From positions 1 to 64,000 of the forward strand of contig NZ_JMIH01000016.1 in NCBI RefSeq assembly GCF_000714815.1: a stretch of DNA of 64,000 bases, read 5' to 3'. This stretch comes from Anditalea andensis (GTDB lineage: Bacteria; Bacteroidota; Bacteroidia; Cytophagales; Cyclobacteriaceae). The notes beneath the pieces were generated by a model. That model was not told where the DNA came from. It worked only from the letters and a program-made list of their open reading frames with translations, and searched no databases. The stretch's first letter is position 1. The number at the start of each line of letters is the position of its first letter. Below, piece after piece: positions 37,919 through 47,717 of this stretch. Position numbers and translations under genes: made by a program.

Positions 37919-38263
37919 ATGGGCCAAGTTTCCCTTTATTTAATGTCGGCGGTATATATTTTGGCCGGTATCATGCATTTCATTAAGCCAAAGATTTATA
38001 TTCGTATTATCCCACCATATTTCCCAAATCCCACATTGTTGAATAAAATTGCAGGGGTAGCTGAAATTGTTCTTGGATTAGGTTTGTTATTTGATAGTAC
38101 CAGAAGTTATGCGGCATTTGGTATCATATTATTATTAATAGCCGTATTTCCAGCCAATCTGTACATGTATCAGAAAAAAACCAAAGGTATCCCTACCTGG
38201 ATGTTGGCTTTGAGGCTTCCCATTCAGTTTGTCCTGATAGGCTGGGCTTATTTATATATTTAA
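37919..38263 (+). CDS. DoxX family membrane protein
   Basis: 114 aa with four hydrophobic helices and the DoxX pattern: YILAGIMHFIKPKIYIRIIPPYF early, KIAGVAEIVLGLGLLF in the middle, FPANLYMY in the third, and a final aromatic-rich helix. The family is linked to quinone or redox chemistry in the membrane without a defined role. The helicase gene begins 18 nt later. Confidence 0.85.
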   Translation: MGQVSLYLMSAVYILAGIMHFIKPKIYIRIIPPYFPNPTLLNKIAGVAEIVLGLGLLFDSTRSYAAFGIILLLIAVFPANLYMYQKKTKGIPTWMLALRLPIQFVLIGWAYLYI

Positions 38264-38281
38264 AATAAAAACATTTGAATT

Positions 38282-39664
38282 TTGAGTTTCGATAAATTTA
38301 ATTTTGAAGAGTCCCTTAAAGAGGGATTGGATGCTATGGGCTTTAATAAGCCTACACCCATCCAGGAGCAGGCTATTCCTGCCATATTGGATGGCAAAGA
38401 TCTCATTGCCACCGCTCAGACTGGTACAGGCAAAACTGCAGCATTTATTCTTCCTATCTTGAACAAAATAGCCAAAGATGGCTCCAATAGGCTGAACACC
38501 CTGATTCTGGCACCCACCCGTGAACTGGCTATTCAGATTGACCAGCAGATCCAGGGTTTTTCTTATTTTCTCGGCATAAGCTCTATCCCAATCTATGGGG
38601 GAGGTGATGGCATAGTGTGGGAACAGCAAAAGAAAGCTTTAGAGCAGGGAGCTGAGATAGTGGTAGCTACACCGGGTAGGCTTATCGCACTCTTGGCAGG
38701 AGGTAAGATCAATCTTTCTACATTAGAACATCTGATACTAGACGAAGCCGATAGGATGATGGATATGGGATTTTCTGATGATCTATTAAAAATAGTCGGA
38801 TACCTTCCAAAAAACAGGCAGACAATTATGTTTTCTGCCACCATGCCCAATAAGATCAGGCAGTTTTCTAAACAGATATTGAATGAGCCGGAAGAAATCA
38901 ATATCGCACTAGGGAAAACAGCTAAAGGTGTGACCCAAAGTAGTTATATGGTTTATGATAACCAAAAAGAAGAACTGGTAAAACACATTCTGAACCAAAA
39001 GAACTACGAAGCAGTCATCATATTTGCCTCTACCAAAGATAAAGTGAAAAGTCTGTATAAGGGCTTGAAAAAAGATTATGAAATAGAAGCATTTCATTCT
39101 GATCTGGAACAGGTAGAAAGAGAAAAGATCATGTCCGCATTTAAAAGCAGATCTTTGAAGATCCTGGTAGGTACAGACATTATATCCAGAGGAATCGATA
39201 TAGTGGGTATTGAACTGGTGATCAATTATGATACGCCCAATGACCCTGAAGACTATGTTCACCGAGTAGGAAGGACAGCCAGAGCAGACAGTAAAGGTGA
39301 AGCCATCACATTTGTGAATGAAAAAGACCGATTTAAGTTCAATAACATTGAACAGCTTATCGGTATGGAAATCACCAAACTAGAACTTCCCCAACATATA
39401 GGTGAAGCACCTACTTTCAAACCTTCATCAAGAGGTAATAAAAGGTCTGCCGGTAAGTCATCAGGCAAATCTAATAAAAGAAAAACAGGAAACAGAAGTA
39501 CTGCTACTAAACCAAAAACTAATAACGAAAAATCTGCTTCACGCCAGCCTACTGCATCCAATGCAGTCAGTACATCACCCCCCCTAAAAACAGAAAATAC
39601 CTCTGGTCCAAGTAAGATAAATAGATTTAAACAGAGAAAAAATGTTGATCAGGATAATGGATAA
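38282..39664 (+). CDS. DEAD-box RNA helicase
   Basis: 460 aa ATP-dependent RNA helicase. Motifs: Q motif (FNKPTPIQEQAI), I AQTGTGKT near residue 48, Ia PTRELA, II DEADRMMDMGF near 158, III SATMP near 184, V and VI (VGTDIISRGIDI, HRVGRTARA). A basic, low-complexity tail (about 380-460; Lys, Ser, Thr, Asn) probably contacts RNA. The start is TTG at 38282; no ATG lies nearby. Likely roles are ribosome assembly or cold adaptation, as for RhlE-type proteins. Confidence 0.95.
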   Translation: MSFDKFNFEESLKEGLDAMGFNKPTPIQEQAIPAILDGKDLIATAQTGTGKTAAFILPILNKIAKDGSNRLNTLILAPTRELAIQIDQQIQGFSYFLGISSIPIYGGGDGIVWEQQKKALEQGAEIVVATPGRLIALLAGGKINLSTLEHLILDEADRMMDMGFSDDLLKIVGYLPKNRQTIMFSATMPNKIRQFSKQILNEPEEINIALGKTAKGVTQSSYMVYDNQKEELVKHILNQKNYEAVIIFASTKDKVKSLYKGLKKDYEIEAFHSDLEQVEREKIMSAFKSRSLKILVGTDIISRGIDIVGIELVINYDTPNDPEDYVHRVGRTARADSKGEAITFVNEKDRFKFNNIEQLIGMEITKLELPQHIGEAPTFKPSSRGNKRSAGKSSGKSNKRKTGNRSTATKPKTNNEKSASRQPTASNAVSTSPPLKTENTSGPSKINRFKQRKNVDQDNG

Positions 39665-39681
39665 AATAAAGTAGCAGATGG

Positions 39682-39724
39682 ATAGACCATAGTAAGAAGT
39701 AACTATGGTCTATATTTCTTTTCT
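39682..39724 (+). terminator. Terminator after the helicase gene
   Basis: A perfect 12-bp stem (39682-39693 with 39702-39713), 8-nt loop, then a T-rich tail. Confidence 0.8.
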
Positions 39725-39829
39725 AGCTTAATATATCCAATGTGTTGATTATAAATTATTTAAGGTATTTGCTTAACGGCAGCATGAATAAGAAATCCCG
39801 ATTTGATTTTTTAAATAAAAATAATTTAC

Positions 39830-41059
39830 TTATTCCATACTTTCTAAAACTAACTTTATAAAGTCATCCATATGATGGCTTTTAAGCCATCTTGCTACCA
39901 CTACCAGATCATTTTCCTGATCTACATATATCATATTCACGCCTGCACCTAGGTGATAAAATGCTGAAGCAGGGGCAGAAGGCAGTAGCTTCTGGTCCGT
40001 ATTGATAAAATAGTTCATAAAACCATAGGTATCCTGTGCTGTCGTCGGTGTTTTGGATTTTTCAAGCCAGGATTCGGAAATGATCTGCTCACCTTTCCAC
40101 CATCCATTCCTAAGGGTTAGATATCCGAAGCGGGCCTGGTCATATGCGTTTATAAACATGCCGCCGCCCCAATGTGACCCTCCGCTGACAGCCTGCATGA
40201 CCTGTCCGTCTATAATGACAAAAGAATTTTCATATCCTGTCCATCTCCATGAATCACTGGCACCTATCTTGTCCATAAGGTGCTCCTTTAGTACCACTGG
40301 AAGCGGCCGCCTCCACACATTCATACTGGCCAGGGCCAATACATTTACCCGGGTGTCATTGTATTTATAAATTGATCCAGGCTCGTTTCTTTCACGTGAA
40401 CGCCATTCATTGGATGGACCTTCAGGTCTGTCTGCCCAGTCTGGTTTGCCCCATAGCACACCTTCCCAGTCTGATGTCTGTCTTAGCAGATGATCCCAAG
40501 TGATTTTCCTGTTATGTTCTGTATCAAATAATTCAAAAATATCCTCTTCATATAGGTGATCTGCTTTATTCATCTGAGGCCTGACAGTATTATATGGGAT
40601 AATAGGAGCCATATAGGGATAAACTATATCGTTTTCACTGCTGATTATCCCGCGGTCTACTGCTAAACCAACCGTCGCGGAGACAAAGCTTTTAGCAACA
40701 CTGAAGGTCAGGTCTACTCTCTCCGGAGTGCCCCATTCAGCTACGATATACCCATTTTTAATGATAAGACCAGAAGCTTCACCGCGTGTTTTCATAGGGC
40801 CTATAGGATATCCAAAAGGCTCCCTTCCAAAACCACTTTCATAATGGGCAATTTTTAGATTGGGATCTGCGTCTGATCCATTATTTTTTGCAAAATCTAT
40901 GGCTCGGGATAATTTCTCGGCATTAATCTTGAGGCTGGAAGGTGATTGAGATTGCCATTCGTTTTTATCAGGAAAATATGCTTTTTGTTGTGCGCATAGA
41001 TTGAAGCTTTCTGCATTCAATAGAACCATGGCAATTATAAATATCGGAAAGATTTTCAT
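39830..41059 (-). CDS. Secreted serine hydrolase, class C beta-lactamase-like
   Basis: 409 aa, signal peptide (ending LCAQ). The SxxK motif is SVAK near residue 121, the Tyr motif is YKYNDTR near 232, and HLGAG near 370 stands where class C enzymes and esterases carry the third motif (KTG or HxG). Such proteins are esterases, D-aminopeptidases or penicillin-binding-like enzymes; resistance to beta-lactams should not be assumed. Convergent with the helicase gene. Confidence 0.88.
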   Translation of the reverse strand: MKIFPIFIIAMVLLNAESFNLCAQQKAYFPDKNEWQSQSPSSLKINAEKLSRAIDFAKNNGSDADPNLKIAHYESGFGREPFGYPIGPMKTRGEASGLIIKNGYIVAEWGTPERVDLTFSVAKSFVSATVGLAVDRGIISSENDIVYPYMAPIIPYNTVRPQMNKADHLYEEDIFELFDTEHNRKITWDHLLRQTSDWEGVLWGKPDWADRPEGPSNEWRSRERNEPGSIYKYNDTRVNVLALASMNVWRRPLPVVLKEHLMDKIGASDSWRWTGYENSFVIIDGQVMQAVSGGSHWGGGMFINAYDQARFGYLTLRNGWWKGEQIISESWLEKSKTPTTAQDTYGFMNYFINTDQKLLPSAPASAFYHLGAGVNMIYVDQENDLVVVARWLKSHHMDDFIKLVLESME

Positions 41060-41172
41060 AAAGAAATAAGTTGTTTTGCTTAAGTCAAATTATACTTAAA
41101 GCTAAGTTTCGATTTAGATAATTAAACAATTTTTTATTTAATAGGTAATATAAAAAAATAATCCATTTAATA

Positions 41173-42486
41173 ATGAACGATAAAAAAGTTTACATCATCG
41201 GTGCGGGAATATCTGGTCTGGTCGCAGCATATGAATTGGAAGCAGTAGGATACAGGCCGGTCATATTGGAGGCTTCTTCTTCGATAGGGGGGCGTTTGAA
41301 AACTGATGTAAAAGATGGTTATCTCTTGGATAGGGGATTCCAGATTTTTTTGACAGGATATCGTGAAGCTAAAAAGTATCTGAATTATGATACATTAAAT
41401 CTGAAATATTTTGACGGGGATATGGTTATATTAAGGACAGATGGAACCATACATGTCACCGATCCACTTAAAAATCCTGCTGGCATAATATCTATGGCCT
41501 TCTCCAAGGTGGGAAATATAAAAGATAAAATAAAACTGCTTCAGATGGTCACAAGTGTATTAAGCAAATCTGATGAAGAAATATTTTCCCAGCCTGATCT
41601 TACTACAGAGGAGTTCTTTTTAGCAAAAGGTTTCTCTCCTGAAATTATCTTTAATTTCCTAAATCCACTTTACCGAGGCATATTCCTAGAAGAGAAGTTG
41701 ACCACTTCCTCAAACATGTTTGAATTTGTATTTAAAATGTTTAATAAAGGTAAGGCTGCTGTACCTGAATTAGGGATGCAGGAAATCCCTAACCAACTAT
41801 ACAGCAGGTTAAAACAAACAGAACTTAGGCTAAATACAAAAGTAATTAATATCGAAGGTAAAAAAATAACCATCGAAAATGAAGATGCTATAGATGCGGA
41901 TGAGATCATATGTGCCTGTAAACCAGATTACCTCGGTGATGAATTAAAAAATAAATTTATAAATTATCACGATGGAAAATACAATCAGGTAACTAATATA
42001 TATTATGCTATACAGCGCTCTTTCATAGCGCAACCTATCATAGGTTTAGTACCGGGTGAGAATTTCCTGATCAATAATCTACATTTCCCCACTGATATCA
42101 GTGCAGCTTATTCTACCACCGGGAAAGCACTTCTGTCTGTATCCATAGTTAATGATGTAAGTACTATTAATGATCTGGAAGAAACCATAGCAGATGAATT
42201 ACAACAATTATCGGGTGTAGACTCACGATATTTTGAACATATCCATACTTATAAAATAAAAAAAGCACTTCCGAAAATCGTATCCCCTACGTATGATTTC
42301 ATTCCTACCCAAGTTCAATTGGATAAACATATCTATTTGGCGGGAGACCATTTGGTAAATGCTTCGCTAAATGGTGCCATGATTTCAGGAAGGAGAGCAG
42401 CTGAAGCCATTATTCTCAATGACAGTGTAGGTAAACCTGAATATTTGGGTCCTATAAGCACATCGGGCATGGAGGTGCAAAGTTAA
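41173..42486 (+). CDS. FAD-dependent amine oxidase/desaturase-like oxidoreductase
   Basis: 437 aa. An N-terminal dinucleotide-binding motif IGAGISGLVAAYELEAVGY followed by EASSSIGGRLKT (FAD), and a C-terminal LAGDHLVNASLNGAMISGRRAAEAI that closes the FAD site, typical of the amine oxidase, protoporphyrinogen oxidase and phytoene desaturase superfamily. No signal peptide. The substrate is open; a plant-type carotenoid or porphyrin precursor is possible. Confidence 0.88.
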   Translation: MNDKKVYIIGAGISGLVAAYELEAVGYRPVILEASSSIGGRLKTDVKDGYLLDRGFQIFLTGYREAKKYLNYDTLNLKYFDGDMVILRTDGTIHVTDPLKNPAGIISMAFSKVGNIKDKIKLLQMVTSVLSKSDEEIFSQPDLTTEEFFLAKGFSPEIIFNFLNPLYRGIFLEEKLTTSSNMFEFVFKMFNKGKAAVPELGMQEIPNQLYSRLKQTELRLNTKVINIEGKKITIENEDAIDADEIICACKPDYLGDELKNKFINYHDGKYNQVTNIYYAIQRSFIAQPIIGLVPGENFLINNLHFPTDISAAYSTTGKALLSVSIVNDVSTINDLEETIADELQQLSGVDSRYFEHIHTYKIKKALPKIVSPTYDFIPTQVQLDKHIYLAGDHLVNASLNGAMISGRRAAEAIILNDSVGKPEYLGPISTSGMEVQS

Positions 42487-42611
42487 TATGTAAATGACGA
42501 ATTTATATTCATAAATAAAATAGTATCCAGAACGGTAGACCAACTGCAAATACCGCTTTCTGGGCTAACAAATTTTTCAAATATCTACACATACCACACA
42601 ACCTTATACTA

Positions 42612-43547
42612 ATGAACACTGTAAAATTTGAAAATGGTGACGAAATGCCTAAAATAGGCTTGGGAACATGGAAAGCTAAGCCTGGGGAAGTTTACGAGGC
42701 AGTGATCTGTGCCATAGAAACCGGATATCGGCACATAGACTGTGCCCCTATATATAATAATGAAAAGGAAGTAGGTCAGGCTATAGCAAAAGCTATCGAT
42801 GAGGGGATGGTAAAAAGGGAAGATTTGTTTATCACCTCAAAATTATGGAACAATGCCCATAAGAAAGCAGATGTGATTCCGGCATTGAAAAACTCTTTAA
42901 AAGACCTTCAGCTTGGCTATGTTGACTTATATCTTATTCATTGGCCGATCGCCCAAAAACCGGAAAAGATAAACATTACCAGTCCAGATGATTTTATATC
43001 ATTACAGGAAATCCCCATTTTAAAGACTTGGGAAGGAATGGAGGAAGCCCTTAACGAAGGACTTACCTATCATATTGGCGTATCTAATTTTAATATTCAT
43101 AAGTTAAATGAAATAATTGACCACGCGGAATTTCCCCCAGAAATGAATCAGATTGAGCTGCATCCTATGTTGCCTCAAAATGAATTGGTGGAGTATTGCC
43201 ATGAAAATGGTATACAGGTAACAGGATATGCCCCGCTGGGCAGTTATGATCCTTCTAAAAAAGACAGACCTAATCTTATTGAAGACAATATAGTAAAAAG
43301 GATAGCCCACAAGCACGGTGTAACTTCAGCTCAGATCCTATTGGCCTGGGGTATGTGCAGAAATACGGTTGTAATCCCAAAGTCAGTTAATAAAGAAAGA
43401 ATTAAAGAAAATTATGATAGCATCTATGTTAAACTCGAAGAGGTAGACATGGAATTACTTGCAGATCTTGAAGGCCCGCACAGATTTGTGGATGGCACAT
43501 TATGGACCATTGACGGAAGTCCCTATAGTTTAGATGATTTGTGGTAG
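42612..43547 (+). CDS. Aldo/keto reductase
   Basis: 311 aa NADPH-dependent reductase of aldehydes and ketones with a TIM barrel. The catalytic tetrad is in GYRHIDCAPIYNNE (Asp and Tyr near residues 44-49), TSKLWN (Lys near 77) and LIHWPI (His near 113); VIPKSVNKERIKEN near 258 binds NADPH. Resembles human AKR1A/AKR1B proteins in length. A strong terminator follows. Confidence 0.95.
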   Translation: MNTVKFENGDEMPKIGLGTWKAKPGEVYEAVICAIETGYRHIDCAPIYNNEKEVGQAIAKAIDEGMVKREDLFITSKLWNNAHKKADVIPALKNSLKDLQLGYVDLYLIHWPIAQKPEKINITSPDDFISLQEIPILKTWEGMEEALNEGLTYHIGVSNFNIHKLNEIIDHAEFPPEMNQIELHPMLPQNELVEYCHENGIQVTGYAPLGSYDPSKKDRPNLIEDNIVKRIAHKHGVTSAQILLAWGMCRNTVVIPKSVNKERIKENYDSIYVKLEEVDMELLADLEGPHRFVDGTLWTIDGSPYSLDDLW

Positions 43548-43622
43548 AATTAAACTGTTTATTGAAAGAAAGAATTATTATTGAGTTTTTGGATTTTTAA
43601 TTCTGGTATCAATTAAGTATGT

Positions 43623-43660
43623 AATATGACGGGAAATTTCATTTCCTGTCATATTTTTTT
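43623..43660 (+). terminator. Terminator after the aldo/keto reductase gene
   Basis: A 15-bp stem with a single G-T pair (43623-43637 with 43641-43655), 3-nt loop and seven T. One of the strongest in the window. Confidence 0.9.
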
Positions 43661-43759
43661 CATCCTTCTACTGGTAATGCACTTTGATAAAGGTAAGTTT
43701 TCTGACCCAATTTCGAATTAATAGCCATGAATTCTTTCACAAATAAAAAAAATATAAAA

Positions 43760-45937
43760 TTAAACCATCAGCAATCCTTCATGCTTCAGTCTTATCCACA
43801 AAGATGTTTGAAGAAATGCCTCAAAATCATTAAATCCCAATAGCTCATATTTCTCTTTAATCTGAATCATCGTTAGGTTGTTTGACTTGTTTTCAAGTTT
43901 TTCTACAAATAGCCATTTAATGAAAGGTAGCAGGTTTTTAGTAAATTTGATTTCAATTGAAGTGGATTTGTTTTCAATGTACAATAGGATTTTATCAGAT
44001 TTTTTTCCCTGGGATATAAACTCTGGGGCATTACCAAGCCAAATTAGTTTAGTGCTCTCCTTAACCTTTGCCGCCGGTTCATTCAATATAGCATTTTCAA
44101 TGAAATTTTTTTTAACGGAAGTTTTCGGAACTTCAAAATCAAACCATTCCTGCAGGTCATATTCAAATCCTATTCCGTGCATATAGTTGAACAGCGCTTT
44201 CTTCAGTCCATCGCTGAACCATTCATGCTCTGTTCCCTCAGGATCATCATGAATTAGGTCATTATCTGCAAATAGCCCCTGTACCGGACCGCTTTTGGTT
44301 ACGCCAAATTTCTCCGGAGCCATTCCCACCGGGCTGTGTGCCGTCATCGCAAATAAATGCCAGAAAGCGGACTGAAGCACATTATTATAAAAGAGCTGGC
44401 GTACCATTTCTAAGCTATCGATGGTTTCTTCTGCACTTTGAGTGGGAAAACCGTACATGAGATAGGCATGCACCATTATACCAGACTGTGTAAAGTTATG
44501 CGCCACACGTGCTACCTGCGCTACGGTGACTCCCTTCTGCATCAGGTGCAGCAAGCGGTCGGATGCGACTTCCAATCCACCAGAAACAGCTATACAGCCT
44601 GATGCTTTTAATAGCCTGCAAAGATCATAGGTAAACCTTTCTTCAAATCGTATATTAGTCCACCAGGTGATTTTTAAGTCTCTTCTCAGTAATTCTATGG
44701 CCAGCTCACGCATCAGGGCAGGAGGGGCGGCTTCATCCACAAAATGGAAGCCGGTCTGTTTGGTCTGGCTAATCAGTTCTTCTATCCGGTCACAGATAAG
44801 ACTCGCACTTATAGGTTCGTAATTCTTAATATAATCAAGGGAGATGTCACAGAAGGTACACTTCTTCCAGTAACAGCCGTGTGCCATGGTTAATTTATTC
44901 CATCGGCCATCTGACCATAAACGGTGCATAGGATTGACTATCTCTATTACAGACAGGTAATCTTGGATAGGTAGGCCGGTGTAGTCAGGAGTGCCTACTT
45001 TACTGAAAGGAATATCCTGATGGATGCCACGTTGGTATACCACTTCCCCACCTTCGAGATAAAAAGTCCGTTTTAAGCTTCCTTTAGGAAGTTTTCCATC
45101 GAGGTGGTCAAAAAGGTTCATCAAGGGTTTTTCGCCATCATCTAGGGTGATATAATCTATGTACTTGAATATCCTTGGTTCCTTTAACGAACGGAGTTCT
45201 GTATTCGGATAACCTCCTCCCATAATCACTTTGATGTGGGGTTGGTTTTCTTTTATATATTTTCCACACCGCAGTGCCCCATATAGGTTGCCTGGAAAGG
45301 GGACAGTTAGACAAACTATAGTTACATTTTCCAATTTTGGAGCTAAAAGTTTAAAAAGTATGTGGTCTATATATGAGGGGGCTGCCTCCAAAGCTTGGTA
45401 GAGTGGTTCAAAGTCGGTGGCGGACCTACCGAGCCTTTCGGCGTATCTACTAAATCCAAAATGTGAATCCACTGCTTCCTGAATCAGGTCAGAAAGATCT
45501 TCCAGATAAAGAGTGGCAAGGTGTCTGGCCCTGTCCTGAATGCCCATGGTTCCAAAAGCCCAATCCAGGTCCTCAAGTTGCTCAAACCTTCTGGCCTGTG
45601 GTAAAAAATCTTCATCACAGATATTGTATGCCAAAGTAGGGTTGCGGTACTGAAGGAACTTAATAACTGCATCTATAGTATTGAGATAGTCTTTTTGCAA
45701 TTTTATTATACGCTGGCTATTTTTAGATAACTTTGTATTTGATTGACTGCCAATACTTTCAAATAAGGAAATTAAACCTTTGCGAGAAAACAAATGTAAA
45801 ATTATTTCTATTCCTAAATCTGCCTGGTCTGAAGATAGTTCCAGAGAATTGATAAAGCCCTTCAGGTACGCAGTAGCAGGATAGGGGGTATTGAGCTGGG
45901 TGAAGGGGGGAGTAAGGAGGAGGATATGCTGGTTCAC
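43760..45937 (-). CDS. Cobalamin-binding-type radical SAM protein
   Basis: 725 aa. The N-terminal part (residues 1-320) has the B12-binding arrangement of this family, including VTIVCLTVPFPGNLYGALRCGKYIKENQPHIKVIMGGGYPN; no clear DxHxxG is seen, so cobalamin binding itself is uncertain. The radical SAM cluster motif is CYWKKCTFC near residue 361. The C-terminal 150 residues are family-specific. Substrate unknown. The start codon is GTG at 45937. It stands alone on the minus strand. Confidence 0.88.
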   Translation of the reverse strand: MNQHILLLTPPFTQLNTPYPATAYLKGFINSLELSSDQADLGIEIILHLFSRKGLISLFESIGSQSNTKLSKNSQRIIKLQKDYLNTIDAVIKFLQYRNPTLAYNICDEDFLPQARRFEQLEDLDWAFGTMGIQDRARHLATLYLEDLSDLIQEAVDSHFGFSRYAERLGRSATDFEPLYQALEAAPSYIDHILFKLLAPKLENVTIVCLTVPFPGNLYGALRCGKYIKENQPHIKVIMGGGYPNTELRSLKEPRIFKYIDYITLDDGEKPLMNLFDHLDGKLPKGSLKRTFYLEGGEVVYQRGIHQDIPFSKVGTPDYTGLPIQDYLSVIEIVNPMHRLWSDGRWNKLTMAHGCYWKKCTFCDISLDYIKNYEPISASLICDRIEELISQTKQTGFHFVDEAAPPALMRELAIELLRRDLKITWWTNIRFEERFTYDLCRLLKASGCIAVSGGLEVASDRLLHLMQKGVTVAQVARVAHNFTQSGIMVHAYLMYGFPTQSAEETIDSLEMVRQLFYNNVLQSAFWHLFAMTAHSPVGMAPEKFGVTKSGPVQGLFADNDLIHDDPEGTEHEWFSDGLKKALFNYMHGIGFEYDLQEWFDFEVPKTSVKKNFIENAILNEPAAKVKESTKLIWLGNAPEFISQGKKSDKILLYIENKSTSIEIKFTKNLLPFIKWLFVEKLENKSNNLTMIQIKEKYELLGFNDFEAFLQTSLWIRLKHEGLLMV

Positions 45938-46157
45938 AAAATTTTATCTTTGCACAAATTTCGCCAAGGTTTATCCATTATCCAAATAGAGTGTATGTCC
46001 ATTTCTTTAATTAACAGTTATTACTACCGGAAAGTAGCTTAATAGTATGTTAAGTGGATACAAAGTAAGTCCACAGGAGACGGTTGGCAGTCGACTTTGA
46101 ACGATTTCAGCTCTTAATCATAATATTGACAAAGTTGAACCACAGTCAGAAAATTAT

Positions 46158-46865
46158 TCACCAATCATCTGTATCCACATCTGCATCAGTCTCTGTAATC
46201 TTATTGACAAATTGATCAAAGAGTACCTCACCCGAATCTGAGGATTTTAATTCCCCTTTCTTCAGGAATTCATTTACTTCTAAGAGGGCTTCATAAGTTG
46301 GATTCTGGACATGCTTGGGTATTTTCAATATCCTGCGATCATTTTTATCGAAGGCTGTTGCTGTTTTAGAGCCGAATAGATAAGGTATGAGGGTGGTGGC
46401 ACAGCTGATCCCTATTCTATCAATCCTGTGCATGGAAAAGTATCCCTGCATCCTGATGTTAATATCTTCAAAAAAATCCAGTGTCTCGGCTAATCGGACC
46501 CGTGAACCGGCGCGGCTTTTTCCTTTGGTTTTTAGATGTTTAATCTGACTTGTTCCCTGCTTTTTTCTAACCATATAAGCACGAAATACCTTATGGTCCA
46601 GATTAACCCCTCGCTCAAAATATCCTATAGATGCAATACCAGACCGTATCATCAGCAATACGTAATTCACACCCTCTTCACCGATTAATCTACCATGCTT
46701 ATCCAGCTCATAAGTAATGGGCAATCTAAGCTGCAATATAGCTTCCTGATCTTTGTAGATTACCCATTTGTTTTTATCAGGTATGAAAGTTTTATCGAAT
46801 TCGCCATTTTCTAGATGATTCAATAAAATCAAACATTGACTATTGCTTATAATCTTATTCTTCAT
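46158..46865 (-). CDS. VLRF1-like (Vms1/ANKZF1-type release factor domain) protein
   Basis: 235 aa, no signal peptide. The core region (residues 68-135) carries the pattern of the eRF1-like domain of yeast Vms1 and human ANKZF1: a strand with LLMIRSGIASIGYFERG, then HK at 91-92 (HKVFRAY), RKKQGTSQ at 100-107 with the putative catalytic Gln107, GKSRAGSRVRLAE at 115-127, and FFEDI at 131-135. In the eukaryotic proteins the Gln of this loop releases nascent chains from peptidyl-tRNA on stalled 60S subunits. A matching role here, cutting peptidyl-tRNA on stalled ribosomes, is inferred from this pattern only. The C-terminus is acidic. Divergent from a HEAT-like gene. Confidence 0.6.
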   Translation of the reverse strand: MKNKIISNSQCLILLNHLENGEFDKTFIPDKNKWVIYKDQEAILQLRLPITYELDKHGRLIGEEGVNYVLLMIRSGIASIGYFERGVNLDHKVFRAYMVRKKQGTSQIKHLKTKGKSRAGSRVRLAETLDFFEDINIRMQGYFSMHRIDRIGISCATTLIPYLFGSKTATAFDKNDRRILKIPKHVQNPTYEALLEVNEFLKKGELKSSDSGEVLFDQFVNKITETDADVDTDDW

Positions 46866-47074
46866 AAAGAAAGTCTTTAGCCTCAGAATTTAAAGGTTGC
46901 TTTACTGTTTTGCACTGTGTTATATTAAAATTTTATTATAAATATACAGGTCATATACTGTCTAATGTGTGGATTTTTCCTACTACTGAAACAGTTTTAG
47001 AATATTAAACTACTTCTTTGATCGCTGTGTTTTCTAACGATCAATTTGGTTAAAAAAATTATCAATCATTAGCT

Positions 47075-47082
47075 TATATTTG
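47075..47082 (+). promoter_or_regulatory. -7 element of the HEAT-like gene
   Basis: TATATTTG, perfect match, 25 nt before the ATG at 47108. A TTTG at 47045-47048 is too far away for a -33 element. Confidence 0.5.
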
Positions 47083-47107
47083 TAAAACTACACCAGAAAT
47101 TATAGTA

Positions 47108-47632
47108 ATGGATAATAATACAGAAAATCTGTTTGCCAAAATGTGTGACAAGCAGGAAGAGGAAGCCTTTAAGTATGCCGATAAGCTGGCGGAAATAGGG
47201 GGCGATGAAATTTTAAATAAGTTGATCGAACTCGTAAAAAGTGATGATATAGAATGTGTACACCTGGCTGCGCGTGCACTGGCAAATATTGATAACAACC
47301 AGTCAGCCTTGGATACGATTATGGAAGCCATCCACGATAATCGAAACCGCCATCAAAATGGGGCATTGGTACAGGCTCTGGAAGGATTTGACTTAAGTTT
47401 AAAATTCGTTGATATTTTTAGAATATATCTGTTTGGTAATTTCAAATCATCCTTACTTGCCAAAGAATACCTAGATTATGTAGAATTTGATGTAACCCCC
47501 AGGGTAATCAAAAAGGTTGAGAAACACTGGAAACACTTTATCAACAACAGCAAAAATGATGAGGGGTTTGAAATCAAGAAAGCAGAGGTGGAAGAGATTC
47601 TTTCTGAAATAAAGGCCATGTTTGAAGAATAA
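47108..47632 (+). CDS. HEAT-repeat-like hypothetical protein
   Basis: 174 aa, all helical. Residues 30-90 form HEAT/armadillo-like repeats (ILNKLIELVKSDDIECVHLAARALANIDNNQSALDTIMEAI), a scaffold for protein binding; the C-terminus is charged. No enzyme motif is visible. It is divergent from the VLRF1-like gene (242 nt between them), which may hint at, but does not show, a joint role. Confidence 0.65.
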   Translation: MDNNTENLFAKMCDKQEEEAFKYADKLAEIGGDEILNKLIELVKSDDIECVHLAARALANIDNNQSALDTIMEAIHDNRNRHQNGALVQALEGFDLSLKFVDIFRIYLFGNFKSSLLAKEYLDYVEFDVTPRVIKKVEKHWKHFINNSKNDEGFEIKKAEVEEILSEIKAMFEE

Positions 47633-47717
47633 GGCAGAGCTGATAACTCAGTTTATATCTAGTTTTCTATCTTTATTATAATTAAATTAAGTACAGGTAC
47701 ACTAATTATATTAGGAT

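Noticed and set aside
39830-41059. A beta-lactam resistance gene.
   Set aside because: It has the SxxK/YxN serine-hydrolase fold but lacks a clear class C KTG motif and sits alone; esterase or peptidase activity is equally likely.
45944-45956. A plus-strand -7-like TATCTTTG just before the radical SAM gene.
   Set aside because: No plus-strand gene follows within reach, so it is most likely chance or an antisense start.
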